62,684 nucleotides of DNA from Ruegeria arenilitoris (GCF_013030985.1 NZ_WPYP01000017.1:1-62684), one strand, 5' to 3'; positions 46,651-55,584 are shown, counted from the first letter of the stretch. Numbers and translations: made by a program. The notes: generated by a model from the letters alone, not told the origin.

Positions 46651-47118
46651 TCACGCAAAGGTGTAAGCTTTGCTTACCGTTCCTTCTTGGGACTTGTATT
46701 CGACGAACCCCATGGCTGCGTAGTAAGCCAGACCTTCGGCATTGTTGGCATCAATCGTTGCGTCGATGGCGGGGAGGCCCTGCGCTTTCGCAACCGACAC
46801 TGTCGCCTGAAACATCGCCCGCCCCACGCCGCAACGCGCGGCCGAGGGTCGAATATGGGTTCCAATAACGCCCCAGCCGACCGGCGCCCCATAAGGATTG
46901 TCTACAGCCGCCCGTTTCAGGGACTGGAACCCCAGAATCCGGGTTTCACGCGTGGCAACGAAACACGTTAGCTGATCCGGATGCGCAACATAGAGCGCCT
47001 CCACAAAACCCGGATCGCTTGGTCTGGTGCGTTTTCCGGCAGCCGTAATTTCCTGCAACACCTCCGAGATGCCCGCGACATCCTCCAGTCTAACCTCTCG
47101 GATAATCAGATTGTCCAT
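46651..47118 (-). CDS. GNAT-family N-acetyltransferase
   Basis: This 155-residue protein has the GNAT fold. The acetyl-CoA loop is RPSAARCGVGRAMFQ (R-x-x-G-x-G type) and the C-terminal Tyr region is LAYYAAMGFVEYKSQ. It transfers acetyl groups to an unidentified amine. It is convergent with pheA and 13 bases downstream of the SRPBCC gene on the same strand. Confidence 0.88.
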   Translation of the reverse strand: MDNLIIREVRLEDVAGISEVLQEITAAGKRTRPSDPGFVEALYVAHPDQLTCFVATRETRILGFQSLKRAAVDNPYGAPVGWGVIGTHIRPSAARCGVGRAMFQATVSVAKAQGLPAIDATIDANNAEGLAYYAAMGFVEYKSQEGTVSKAYTFA

Positions 47119-47131
47119 TGCCGCCCCCTTC

Positions 47132-47599
47132 TCAGCCGCCGTGCAAATGGCGCTCTTCCATCTCTCGGGCGAATTCGCTGAGCCGAAATTGAAACTGCCG
47201 CCGGAACCGCGCCTGACCCAGCCGCAGCGATTGCAGCAACAGCCGCGCAGGCAGAGATCTGGCGGCCAGCGACATGTCGACGCTCAGCCGGGTGCGGCGC
47301 TGCGACAGGGCCAGGAATTCAATGATCGTCACGCCGTTCATGCCCTTGCTGACCGCATCGAACCGCAAAAGGGATGGTGGGTCGCATTCGGCCATCTCAA
47401 TCGCGACTTGCCTGGGTTTGCCGCGCAGCTTGAACTCGGTTTCCCACTGCGTACCCGGCACCACGCCCATATGGCCCGACAGACGCCGCACCTCGATCCC
47501 GCGGCGCATTGCCATACGTTCGAACCGCTCAAAATCAGCGACCATTTCGAACACCGCGTTGATGGGAGCTTCGATATCTTCGCGCGCTGTAAACTGCAT
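47132..47599 (-). CDS. SRPBCC-family protein
   Basis: This 155-residue protein starts MQFTAREDIEAPINAVFEMV, the START/Bet v1-like fold opening of polyketide cyclase-type SRPBCC proteins. The middle, GTQWETEFKLRGKPRQVAIE, matches strands of that fold. Such proteins bind hydrophobic ligands; the ligand is unknown. It lies between nudC and a GNAT gene on one strand. Confidence 0.82.
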   Translation of the reverse strand: MQFTAREDIEAPINAVFEMVADFERFERMAMRRGIEVRRLSGHMGVVPGTQWETEFKLRGKPRQVAIEMAECDPPSLLRFDAVSKGMNGVTIIEFLALSQRRTRLSVDMSLAARSLPARLLLQSLRLGQARFRRQFQFRLSEFAREMEERHLHGG

Positions 47600-47639
47600 G
47601 ACGGTTTCGTGGTTCTCTTGGCTGTAGGCTCAGTATCTG

Positions 47640-48620
47640 TCAGTCCAGCGTATCCGCAAGCCAGTTTTGCAGCAGGAAATGCGCAATGGCCCCCTTGCGG
47701 GCCGGCAGCAGCTTCGGATGCTCTCCGGCAAAGGCCTGCATCATCTCGGGCTTGCTGACCCACATCGCGTCCTCGATTTCCACCGGATCGATAGTGATCT
47801 CGCGCGACAGCGCCTCACCGACGCAGCCAAACATCAGCGAGGCCGGAAACGGCCAGGGCTGGCTGGACAGATAGCTGACCGCACCGACCGGCACACCGGC
47901 CTCTTCCATCACCTCGCGCCGGACCGCGGCCTCAAGCGTTTCGCCAGGCTCAACGAAACCTGCCAGCAGGGAATACATCCCCTCAGGCCAGCCCGGAGAC
48001 CGCCCCATAAGCACCGAATCCCCGTGCGTGATCAACATGATGACCACCGGATCGGTGCGCGGGAAATGCTGTCCGCCGCAGGACGGGCAACTGCGCTGCC
48101 ACCCGGCTTGTGATATTTCGCTGGCGGCACCGCAGCGGGCGCAGAACCGGTGGGTTTCATGCCATCCGATGACCGCCTTGGCCGCTGCGGCCAGTTCCGC
48201 ATCGCGGGCCGACAGGCGGGTCATGATCCGACGCAGCTCGGCAAAGACATAGCCTTGGGGCAGGTCCGGATGCTGCTGTTCGGTCCGATCGACAAACGCC
48301 CCCAACTGGGACATGTCCAGCCCCTCGGGTGACCAGTTCGAGATATCGAGGGCAAAAACCGGCGACCCGTCCGAGAGACCCAGAAACACGGGTTCCTCCA
48401 CTCTGCCGCCCGGTCCGTTCTGCACCAATTCGTGCGTCATGGGGATCAGACCCAGCCGATCCAGCGCCTCGCCCCGAACCAGTGGCTTTCCCCGCCACAG
48501 CAGCAGGCAGGACGCCTGCGGATGGGCGCGCATCCGCGCAAGCTGGTCCGCATCCCCCCGGATATGCGCCGCACGCTCCAGGCCTGACCCGCCAAACGTC
48601 ACAAGTTCCGCATGCTTCAT
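47640..48620 (-). CDS. nudC: NADH/NAD+ pyrophosphatase NudC
   Basis: From ATG 48620 (MKHAELVTFGGSGLERAAHI) this is a 326-residue Nudix enzyme. A zinc ribbon (CARCGAASE and CPSCGG) precedes the Nudix box GFVEPGETLEAAVRREVMEE with the NudC-type SQPWPFPASLM signature after it. It hydrolyses NAD(H) and can remove NAD caps from RNA. AGGAAC lies five bases before the start; the longer frame to 48656 lacks one. Confidence 0.95.
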   Translation of the reverse strand: MKHAELVTFGGSGLERAAHIRGDADQLARMRAHPQASCLLLWRGKPLVRGEALDRLGLIPMTHELVQNGPGGRVEEPVFLGLSDGSPVFALDISNWSPEGLDMSQLGAFVDRTEQQHPDLPQGYVFAELRRIMTRLSARDAELAAAAKAVIGWHETHRFCARCGAASEISQAGWQRSCPSCGGQHFPRTDPVVIMLITHGDSVLMGRSPGWPEGMYSLLAGFVEPGETLEAAVRREVMEEAGVPVGAVSYLSSQPWPFPASLMFGCVGEALSREITIDPVEIEDAMWVSKPEMMQAFAGEHPKLLPARKGAIAHFLLQNWLADTLD

Positions 48621-48828
48621 GAGTGTTCCTTTGGATCTTCGGCACAGGGCTGCCACGCCAGCAGCAGCGTTGCAATGGCAATTCCAAACACCCGGACGCC
48701 AGACGTCGTCAAATGATCGCAGGCACGTCTTGAAAATTGCATGTACTATACTTTTTAGGGAATATGACTGACAACCAACTGCCAGAAGTAGAAACTTGAC
48801 ACGTTCCGCTCATCCGCCCTGTTCCGAA

Positions 48829-50676
48829 ATGAAAATACGGATTTTGGCAACCTCCGATCTGCATATGAACCTGAGCGGCTTCGACTATTACTCGGACACC
48901 CCGGAGCCCTCAATCGGGTTCACGAGGACCGCCAGCCTGATCCGGGCCGCGCGGGCCGAGGCGGTGACGGCTGGCGCGCTGGTTTTGCTGTTCGACAACG
49001 GAGATTCGCTGCAGGGTACTCCGATCGGAGACTGGGCTGCGGAACCGGCCAATGCGCCGCATATCCTGATGCAGGCATTCGGTGATCTGGGCTATGACGC
49101 CATTGGGCTGGGCAACCATGATTTCGGTTTTGGTCTGGGGGTTCTGGATCGTATTCTGACCGATGCTCCCTGTCCGGTGGTGTGCAGCAATGCGTACCGG
49201 CAGGACACCGATACTCTTTGGCAAAGTGATGCGGTCCTGACGCGCATGGCTCTGTACCAAGGTCATCAGGTTGCGCTGAAGATCGGTGTGTTTTCGGTTC
49301 TTCCCCCGCAGACTGCTAAGTGGGAGGCGCACCAGCTACAGGATCGAGTCGTCATGGACGATATCCTGACCTGCGCCCGCAACAAGGTGCGGGATCTGCG
49401 GGCAAAGGGCTGTGATCTAATCATTGCCCTGGCACATACAGGGTTGGGATCACCCATTGCGGAACCTGACATGGAAAACGCTGTTATCCCGCTGGCTGCC
49501 ATTGACGGCATTGATGTCATAATTGCCGGACATTCCCACCTGACGCTCCCCGGCCCTGCGCATGAGGGGCTGGATCATGTCGATGCCACCCTGGGCCGGG
49601 TGCACGGGAAGCCGGTGGTCATGCCGGGCCCGGCCGGATCGAATCTGGGGCTGATTGACCTGACTCTGTGCAGGGCGGATGGCGGGACGTGGGCAATACA
49701 GGACCACGGTACCGAACTGCGCTCGGTGTGCCCGTCGATGTCGGGCGGAACGGTCCATCCGGTTGCAGAAGACCCTGATTTGCTGCGCCTTTTCGACGAG
49801 GGACACACGGAAACGCGTCGTCACACGGCGCAGCCAGTGGGCCGGACCGACCGGCATTTGCACAGCTATTTCAGCTTTTGCGCTCCGGACAGGGGGCTTG
49901 CATTGGCCGCGGCGGCGCAGGCGGCTGCCCTGCGTCCGCATCTGAAGGGGACACCCATTGCAAAGCTGCCTGTTCTGTCCGCAGTGGCCCCTTCTAAATT
50001 CGGCGGGCGCGCCGGGCCTCGGTTTTATACCGATGTGCCGCCGGGGCAGGTTTTCCTGCGTCACATTAACGACCTGTATGTCTTTCCCAACGAATTGCAG
50101 GCCGTTGTCGTCAATGGCGCGCAGATCGGCGACTGGCTTGAAATGTCGGCGGGCATTTTCACTCAGGTCGAACCGGGCTGTGAAACCGATCTGGTCGATC
50201 CCAGCCGGGCCGTGCACAATTTCGACGTTCTGCAGGGGTTGAGCTATAAAATCGACCTTTCGCACCCGCCGCGCTTTGCTGCCTCCGGTCATCTGACCGA
50301 CCCCGCGCATCACCGTATTCACGACATCCGATTCGAGGGGCGCCCGGTAGCCCCCAACCGGCGCTTTGTCGTTGCGCTGAACAATTACCGCGCCAACGGG
50401 GGTGGCCATTTCCCTTTCGTCGACCACGCCGAGCCCATCCCACTGCCCGCGCAACCCGTCCAGCGCATCCTGCAGGACTACTTCTCGGGTGCCCTGCCGC
50501 GGGATCCGCTGGAAAACGCGCCCCGCGCCTTTCGGTTTGCGCCATTGCCCGAAGCGACAACCTTGCTCCGAACCGGTCCGAAGGCCCGCGATCACATTGC
50601 CGAGCTTGAGGAATACGCCCCAGAGCTGCTCGGAGAAGACGATGAGGGCTTTTTGCTGATCCGTTTGACGCTCTGA
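48829..50676 (+). CDS. CpdB-like 2',3'-cyclic-nucleotide phosphodiesterase/3'-nucleotidase
   Basis: From ATG 48829 this is a 615-residue protein with a metallophosphoesterase domain (TSDLHMNLSGFDYY, DNGDSLQG, GNHDFGFG, GHSHL) and a C-terminal 5'-nucleotidase domain (GGRAGPRFYTDVPPG, LNNYRANGGGHFPF). Family members are usually periplasmic, but no signal peptide is visible here: the catalytic domain begins at residue 3. A TTG at 48796 would add 11 residues, also without a signal. It is probably cytoplasmic or misassigned at the 5' end. Confidence 0.85.
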   Translation: MKIRILATSDLHMNLSGFDYYSDTPEPSIGFTRTASLIRAARAEAVTAGALVLLFDNGDSLQGTPIGDWAAEPANAPHILMQAFGDLGYDAIGLGNHDFGFGLGVLDRILTDAPCPVVCSNAYRQDTDTLWQSDAVLTRMALYQGHQVALKIGVFSVLPPQTAKWEAHQLQDRVVMDDILTCARNKVRDLRAKGCDLIIALAHTGLGSPIAEPDMENAVIPLAAIDGIDVIIAGHSHLTLPGPAHEGLDHVDATLGRVHGKPVVMPGPAGSNLGLIDLTLCRADGGTWAIQDHGTELRSVCPSMSGGTVHPVAEDPDLLRLFDEGHTETRRHTAQPVGRTDRHLHSYFSFCAPDRGLALAAAAQAAALRPHLKGTPIAKLPVLSAVAPSKFGGRAGPRFYTDVPPGQVFLRHINDLYVFPNELQAVVVNGAQIGDWLEMSAGIFTQVEPGCETDLVDPSRAVHNFDVLQGLSYKIDLSHPPRFAASGHLTDPAHHRIHDIRFEGRPVAPNRRFVVALNNYRANGGGHFPFVDHAEPIPLPAQPVQRILQDYFSGALPRDPLENAPRAFRFAPLPEATTLLRTGPKARDHIAELEEYAPELLGEDDEGFLLIRLTL

Positions 50677-50680
50677 CGGG

Positions 50681-50709
50681 TTGTCTTTTCCGCGCCTGTT
50701 GCCTATATC
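50681..50709 (+). promoter_or_regulatory. Promoter of the SRP RNA gene
   Basis: TTGTCT (50681-50686) and TATATC (50704-50709) are separated by 17 bases and lie just before the RNA 5' end near 50717. Confidence 0.7.
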
Positions 50710-50716
50710 GAGCGTC

Positions 50717-50810
50717 GAGAGGTTGGCGCGGGCGAGCGCCTCGCCAACCTGGTCAGGTCCGGAAGGAAGCAGCCACAACGAGCCCCGCTTGGGTCGATGT
50801 CCAACCTCTC
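50717..50810 (+). ncRNA. ffs: Signal recognition particle 4.5S RNA
   Basis: The diagnostic GGTCAGGTCCGGAAGGAAGC apical segment lies at 50751-50770. The ends GAGAGGTTGG (50717-50726) and CCAACCTCTC (50801-50810) pair perfectly, giving a single hairpin of about 94 bases. The RNA binds Ffh and targets membrane proteins to SecYEG. It is usually beside dnaX; here three protein genes intervene. Confidence 0.95.
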
Positions 50811-50843
50811 ACTTTAGCTCCCGCCGAAAACTAAAAAGAAAAC

Positions 50844-51701
50844 TCAAGCGATCAGTCGCGGCCAGACGGCGGCGTTGCGGCGCGCGAAGGCACCGATATG
50901 CCCCACTTCCGACAGGCCGAATTCACCGGGTGACAACAGATGGCGCTGCGCGTGCGGCCCATACAAATCAGCCAGCCGCCAGACTGCCGCTGGTGGCACC
51001 AAATCGTCATCTTCGAAGGTGAACAGGTCCACGGGGGTCTCAGACTGCGCCCAGCGCGCTTCGGGCAGAGTGATCCCGATTTCGGGCAGGTAGTTGCGCG
51101 GCGCGGTGCACCATCGCCGCCACTGCCAATAGACCGACGCAGGCAGGTCCGCCCCAAATCCCAGCGCTTTGCCCGGAAGATACCCAAGGGCTTTTACCGC
51201 CAAAGGCGCGTGACCATACCAGAACAACAACGCCAGCGCCCGATAGGGCCAGGGGTGATCCGATACCGTCACAGGGCCGGAACAGACGCAGATCATTCGG
51301 TCGATCTGATCGACATCGGGTTGTATTGGCCCCAGCATCCCGCCGACGGAATGACCGATGCTCCACTGCTGCGCATCAGGGAACCTGCGCCGCATTTCGA
51401 CCCGGGCCGCGGGCATGTCGGTCAGGGCCCAGTCGGCCATCTTCACCCGCGATGCCTTCAACGGCCCGTTCAGCGAATGGCCGAAATCGCTGTAGTCATA
51501 GGTCAGACAGGCCATCCCCTGCACCTCAGCCAGCCAGCGGGCAAAATGCTGATAGTATTCCCTCGGCACTCCCGTTGCGCCGTGAATGACCACGGCCACC
51601 CGAGGCGCCGACGCCGGCAGATACAGACGCGCAGACAAAGTGCCCGCGCCTGACGGAAACTGAAAGTCCTCGGTGGATACAGTCTGTGCAGCGTCCAGCA
51701 T
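50844..51701 (-). CDS. Alpha/beta-fold hydrolase
   Basis: From ATG 51701 (MLDAAQTVSTEDFQFPSGAG), with GGAG nine bases upstream, this is a 285-residue protein. The nucleophile elbow is GHSVGG, the acid lies in FTFEDDDLVPP, and the final His is in SEVGHIGAF. The VIHGATGVPREYYQ loop forms the oxyanion hole. It resembles putative esterases of the serine aminopeptidase/alpha-beta hydrolase group; the substrate is unknown. The longer frame to 51800 is not hydrolase-like. Confidence 0.87.
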   Translation of the reverse strand: MLDAAQTVSTEDFQFPSGAGTLSARLYLPASAPRVAVVIHGATGVPREYYQHFARWLAEVQGMACLTYDYSDFGHSLNGPLKASRVKMADWALTDMPAARVEMRRRFPDAQQWSIGHSVGGMLGPIQPDVDQIDRMICVCSGPVTVSDHPWPYRALALLFWYGHAPLAVKALGYLPGKALGFGADLPASVYWQWRRWCTAPRNYLPEIGITLPEARWAQSETPVDLFTFEDDDLVPPAAVWRLADLYGPHAQRHLLSPGEFGLSEVGHIGAFARRNAAVWPRLIA

Positions 51702-51857
51702 GGTGCGGTCTCCGGGTTTTGAACCGATTGGTTCACTTCTTCCAGTCCGCCGTGTTTCCCGCCACAAGTCAACAGTGGCCAGACATGACCACACGTCCAC
51801 TTAGTCGCGCAAATTGCCCGCTTGACTCGGGCCGCCCGCACCCGCTAGCGATGCGGT

Positions 51858-52049
51858 GATGGTTCTCGTCCCCGGTCCCGGGGCGGGATGAAAAGGGAAC
51901 ACGGTGCGGTTCTGCCCGGTGATGCCGGAACGAACCAAGGCCGCGACTGCCCCCGCAACTGTAAGCGGTGAGCAATGCCGAAACACCACTGGCCGAAAGG
52001 CTGGGAAGGTCGGCAAAGCGATGACCCGCAAGTCAGGAGACCTGCCATC
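51858..52049 (+). promoter_or_regulatory. Cobalamin (B12) riboswitch
   Basis: Conserved blocks appear in order: AAAAGGGAAC-ACGGTG (51891-51906), GACTGCCCCCGCAACTGTAA (51945-51964), CCACTGGCCGAAAGGCTGGG (51977-51996), and GATGACCCGCAAGTCAGGAG with GACCTGCC (52019-52046). GATGG (51858-51862) pairs with CCATC (52045-52049) to close P1. The downstream gene starts at 52145. Its ribosome binding site GGAGG lies in the loop of TGCGC (52126-52130)/GCGCA (52138-52142), which suggests control of translation. Confidence 0.95.
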
Positions 52050-52144
52050 GAACCAAAACCGAAACTCGGGCGGGGTGTCCGGGCAGGTCGTCAGCACGCT
52101 GTCACACCTGATCTACGCCCCGTCCTGCGCGCGGAGGGCGCACC

Positions 52145-52552
52145 ATGATCTGGAAGACGAAGACACATCAATTCACTGCAACCGTGTGCCAGAAAACCGG
52201 CAAGACCTGTCCCGCTCTGGCACAGATGGCCCGCGCCGTCGTGCAGGCGATGGAGGCCGCCGTACCTGCGACCACACCGGATTTCGAATTCGAAGGCAGC
52301 AGCGAACTGACCCATTGTGCACAGGGTTGCCTTGCTCGGTTTCGCGCACAGGCGGAGCAGATTCGCGTGTTTTGCGGGACCGATGCCGACACCGCGATCG
52401 AAACGCTGGACGACTATGCAGATATGATGTTCGGCCTTGAATTCACGACACGCCCGGCCAGGCTGTTGCCGACACCGCCCTGCGCGATGCTTGAGGTCAC
52501 TGCCATCGCGCAATGCCCGATCGTACAGCCGGAACGACACGCGGCGCTCTGA
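52145..52552 (+). CDS. B12-riboswitch-controlled small cysteine-containing protein
   Basis: This 135-residue soluble protein has seven Cys: 15, 22, 58, 62, 77, 113 and 124. The pattern C-x6-C, then HC-x3-C (THCAQGC) and RVFCGTD recalls small thioredoxin-fold ferredoxins such as DUF1636 proteins, which also occur near cobalamin genes. That relation is a guess from layout, not a confirmed match. GGAGG sits six bases before the ATG. It is the only gene downstream of the riboswitch on this strand, so it should be repressed when cobalamin is plentiful. Confidence 0.8.
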   Translation: MIWKTKTHQFTATVCQKTGKTCPALAQMARAVVQAMEAAVPATTPDFEFEGSSELTHCAQGCLARFRAQAEQIRVFCGTDADTAIETLDDYADMMFGLEFTTRPARLLPTPPCAMLEVTAIAQCPIVQPERHAAL

Positions 52553-52553
52553 A

Positions 52554-53057
52554 CTAGTTGTAAGGCCGGGTGACGGGCGCCTGTGCGGCCCAATCCAACT
52601 GGCCGTCGGTTTCAACGGCACAGGGTCGCACGGCGCGTAGGCGTTTCAGCGCTGCCTCGGGGCGTTCGCCGTGTTCGACCAAAAGGCGCAGGGCGATCAT
52701 CCCGGACCGCCCGCAACCGCCCCGGCAATGTACTAACACCCGCCCTCCGCGGGCCAGAACCTGTGCCGCCGCTGCGCTGACCTCGGGCCATGCGGCCTGA
52801 ACCTCCGGCGGCGGCGCGCCAAAATCCGTGACCGGCAAATGCGCCCACCCGATTGCCGCAGCGCGCAGGTCACCGCCAAGTTCGGCGGCCCCCTCCTGCA
52901 GCATCTCAGCTTCGGTGGTCATGGAAATCACCAGATCAGGCTGCCAGTCGCGAATTACACCAAGATCCTGCAGGTAGTTACCCGCACGCCCCGGCAGCGG
53001 CGACAGGGCAACCATACCGTTCCCCACCTGCACGGGATGAATTGCGAACAGTCTCAA
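52554..53057 (-). CDS. Dual-specificity/PTP-like phosphatase
   Basis: This 167-residue protein has the cysteine phosphatase signature HCRGGCGRSG (about 110-119), with Cys nucleophile and Arg, preceded by the general-acid Asp in HLPVTDFGAPP. Such enzymes dephosphorylate Tyr/Ser/Thr or phosphoinositides; the substrate is unknown. The start is TTG at 53057 with AGGAGGG eight bases upstream. It is convergent with the B12-controlled gene (1 base between stops) and divergent from dnaX. Confidence 0.88.
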   Translation of the reverse strand: MRLFAIHPVQVGNGMVALSPLPGRAGNYLQDLGVIRDWQPDLVISMTTEAEMLQEGAAELGGDLRAAAIGWAHLPVTDFGAPPPEVQAAWPEVSAAAAQVLARGGRVLVHCRGGCGRSGMIALRLLVEHGERPEAALKRLRAVRPCAVETDGQLDWAAQAPVTRPYN

Positions 53058-53188
53058 GTGATAGCCCTCCTACGTACACGCCTATGGTACATAAACTGCG
53101 ACGCAAACGGAAATTCGCCAAGGGGGATGTGGACGCGGGCGGCGGGGGTCTCTACGCTGCATCGGAACCCGAATCCGACAGAGCAGAC

Positions 53189-54940
53189 ATGACCGACACG
53201 CCCAGCCCCGCCTATCAGGTTCTTGCCCGCAAATACCGCCCCGAAACCTTTGCCGACCTCGTTGGTCAGGATGCCATGGTGCGCACGCTGAAAAACGCGT
53301 TCGAGGCCGACCGCATCGCGCAGGCCTTCATCATGACCGGCATTCGCGGTACCGGCAAAACCACTACGGCCCGGATCATCGCCAAGGGCATGAACTGCAT
53401 CGGCCCCGATGGCGAGGGTAAGCCGACCACGGAACCCTGCGGCCAATGCGAGCATTGCGTGGCCATCATGGAAGGCCGCCACGTCGATGTGATGGAGATG
53501 GACGCCGCCAGCCGCACCGGTGTGAACGATATTCGCGAGATCATCGACAGCGTCCGCTATCGCGCGGCTAGTGCGCGCTACAAGATCTACATTATCGACG
53601 AGGTCCACATGCTGTCGACCAGTGCGTTCAACGCGCTGCTCAAGACGCTTGAGGAACCGCCCGAGCATGTGAAGTTCATCTTTGCCACAACCGAGATTCG
53701 CAAAGTGCCGGTGACGGTGCTGTCCCGTTGTCAGCGGTTCGACCTGCGCCGGATCGAGCCCGAGGACATGATCGGCCTGCTCAGCAAGATCGCGGCGGCT
53801 GAGAATGCCCAAATCGCCGATGACGCGCTGGCATTGATCACCCGTGCGGCCGAGGGCTCGGCCCGGGATGCGACCTCTCTGCTGGATCAGGCGATCTCGC
53901 ACGGCGCCGGGGAAACCAGCGCCGATCAGGTACGTGCGATGCTGGGCCTGGCCGATCGCGGGCGGGTGCTGGACCTGATGGACATGATCCTGCGCGGCGA
54001 CGCGGCGGGCGCCCTGACCGAACTGAGCGCGCAATATGCCGAGGGCGCCGACCCGCTGGCCGTGCTGCGCGATCTGGCTGAAATCACCCACTGGGTTTCA
54101 GTTGTGAAAATCACGCCGGATGCAGCCGAGGACCCGACCGTGTCACCGGATGAGCGCGCCCGCGGTCAACAGATGGCCGAAGCCCTGCCTATGCGGGTGC
54201 TGACCCGGATGTGGCAAATGCTGCTGAAAGCGCTCGAAGAAGTCTCGGCGGCTCCGAATGCGATGATGGCTGCGGAAATGGCCGTGATCCGCCTGACCCA
54301 TGTGGCCGACTTGCCCAGCCCGGAAGAACTGATCAAACGGCTGCAGGACGCACCGCCTCCGCCACCGAACGGGGGCCCCGGCGGCGGCATGGCCGTGCCG
54401 TCCCATGCGCCTGCTCAGCCTGCTCCTGCTGCGTATACATCAACCGCGCGCGGTCCGGCCGGAGCACCAACAGCCGCGCTGGCTCAGGAAACCCAGGCAG
54501 CCCTTGCGCGCTATCCCAGCTTTGACCACGTCGTTGAACTGATCCGGACGAACCGCGACGTGAAACTGCTGGTCGAGGTTGAAAACGGCGTGCGCCTTGT
54601 GTCCTATTCGCCCGGTCGGATCGAGTTTACGCCGACGGACAGCGCCCCAACGGATTTGGCTCAAAGACTCGGCACAGCGTTGCAACGATGGACCGGAAAT
54701 CGTTGGGCCGTGTCTATCGTCGCCGACGGAGACGCGGCGACCATCGCCGAAGTGCGCGACGCGGCTGAGCTGGCCCTGAAAGCGCAGGCCGAACAACACC
54801 CTCTGGTTCAGGCCGTGCTCATGCAGTTTCCCAAAGCCCGGATCAAAAGCATCGAAACCCCGGAGCAGCGGGCCGCCAAGGTCGAAACCGAAGCTCTGCC
54901 CGAGGTCGAAGACGAATGGGACCCGTTCGAGGAAGACTGA
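53189..54940 (+). CDS. dnaX: DNA polymerase III subunit gamma/tau
   Basis: From ATG 53189 (MTDTPSPAYQVLARKYRPET) this is a 583-residue clamp-loader ATPase. Walker A GIRGTGKTT is at 51-59, followed by a zinc module with four Cys (about 70-90) and the DEVHMLS Walker B. LSRCQRFDLRRI is the SRC sensor, and a proline-rich linker leads to the tau C-terminal domain. The open frame extends to 52853 but is antisense to the phosphatase gene. No slippery A-run for a short gamma form was noticed. It is followed by ybaB and recR. Confidence 0.96.
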   Translation: MTDTPSPAYQVLARKYRPETFADLVGQDAMVRTLKNAFEADRIAQAFIMTGIRGTGKTTTARIIAKGMNCIGPDGEGKPTTEPCGQCEHCVAIMEGRHVDVMEMDAASRTGVNDIREIIDSVRYRAASARYKIYIIDEVHMLSTSAFNALLKTLEEPPEHVKFIFATTEIRKVPVTVLSRCQRFDLRRIEPEDMIGLLSKIAAAENAQIADDALALITRAAEGSARDATSLLDQAISHGAGETSADQVRAMLGLADRGRVLDLMDMILRGDAAGALTELSAQYAEGADPLAVLRDLAEITHWVSVVKITPDAAEDPTVSPDERARGQQMAEALPMRVLTRMWQMLLKALEEVSAAPNAMMAAEMAVIRLTHVADLPSPEELIKRLQDAPPPPPNGGPGGGMAVPSHAPAQPAPAAYTSTARGPAGAPTAALAQETQAALARYPSFDHVVELIRTNRDVKLLVEVENGVRLVSYSPGRIEFTPTDSAPTDLAQRLGTALQRWTGNRWAVSIVADGDAATIAEVRDAAELALKAQAEQHPLVQAVLMQFPKARIKSIETPEQRAAKVETEALPEVEDEWDPFEED

Positions 54941-55006
54941 TAAAAAACTGCTTCGAAACCGGAAACCTCCCGCGCCCGCCATGGTCCATCGGCTATCGCC
55001 GATATC

Positions 55007-55073
55007 CCTGTCCTCCCGTTGGGCCCGGCAGCGCGGGCAAAGCCCACGCTGCCGGGCCCAACGGGAGGACAGG
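55007..55073. repeat. Long palindrome: 27-bp perfect inverted repeat with 13-base centre
   Basis: Bases 55007-55033 are exactly complementary to 55047-55073; the centre CGGGCAAAGCCCA adds three more pairs after a mismatch. A smaller stem, ATCGGC-TATC-GCCGAT, lies just before it (54988-55003). The element fills much of the 235-base dnaX-ybaB spacer. There is no T-run, and the length is far more than a normal terminator, so a repeated extragenic palindrome or small mobile element is more likely. Confidence 0.9.
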
Positions 55074-55175
55074 TCTTGCCAAAGACCTTGACGACGGGCG
55101 GGAGCCCCCTCGCCCCTTGTGCCACGCGGTTGGCATCCGTATTTAGGCGGCAAACCGATACACAGGAGAAAAACG

Positions 55176-55520
55176 ATGCTCAAAGGACTCGGCGGTCTGG
55201 GCGATATGGCCAAGATGATGAAATCGGCGCAGGATTTGCAGGCCAAGATGACCGAAATGCAGGAAGATCTGAACAACCTGACGGTTGTTGGCGAATCCGG
55301 TGCTGGCCTGGTCAAGGCAACCGCCTCTGCCAAAGGGGAACTCAAAGGTCTGGATATCGACCCGTCGATCTTCAACGGCGACGACAAGGAAGTGGTCGAG
55401 GACCTGATCCTGGCCGCCATCAAGGACGCGCAGACCAAGGCGGCCGAACGCTCGCAGGAAGAGATGACCAAGCTGACCGAAAGCATGGGCCTGCCCAAAG
55501 ACATCAAGCTGCCGTTCTGA
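55176..55520 (+). CDS. YbaB/EbfC-family nucleoid-associated protein
   Basis: From ATG 55176 (MLKGLGGLGDMAKMMKSAQD), with CAGGAG upstream, this is a 114-residue DNA-binding dimer of the YbaB/EbfC family. ESGAGLVKATASAKGELKGL is the typical beta strand region. The family affects nucleoid organisation and is linked to recombination and replication through dnaX-ybaB-recR synteny, which is kept here. A terminator follows at 55543. Confidence 0.95.
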   Translation: MLKGLGGLGDMAKMMKSAQDLQAKMTEMQEDLNNLTVVGESGAGLVKATASAKGELKGLDIDPSIFNGDDKEVVEDLILAAIKDAQTKAAERSQEEMTKLTESMGLPKDIKLPF

Positions 55521-55542
55521 TAGACACTCCTGACGGAATACC

Positions 55543-55569
55543 GGCCGGGCGCCCCTGCCCGGCCCTTTT
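55543..55569 (+). terminator. Terminator between ybaB and recR
   Basis: GGCCGGGC (55543-55550) pairs with GCCCGGCC (55557-55564), followed by CTTTT. It lies 16 bases before recR, so recR may be expressed partly by readthrough. Confidence 0.75.
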
Positions 55570-55584
55570 GCAGGAGCATCCGCG

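Noticed and set aside
49450..50778. 442-codon minus-strand frame opposite the cpdB-like gene
   Set aside because: Composition and position show it is an antisense shadow; the plus-strand frame has clear catalytic motifs.
52853..53188. N-terminal extension of dnaX
   Set aside because: It is antisense to the phosphatase gene, and DnaX homology begins just after ATG 53189.
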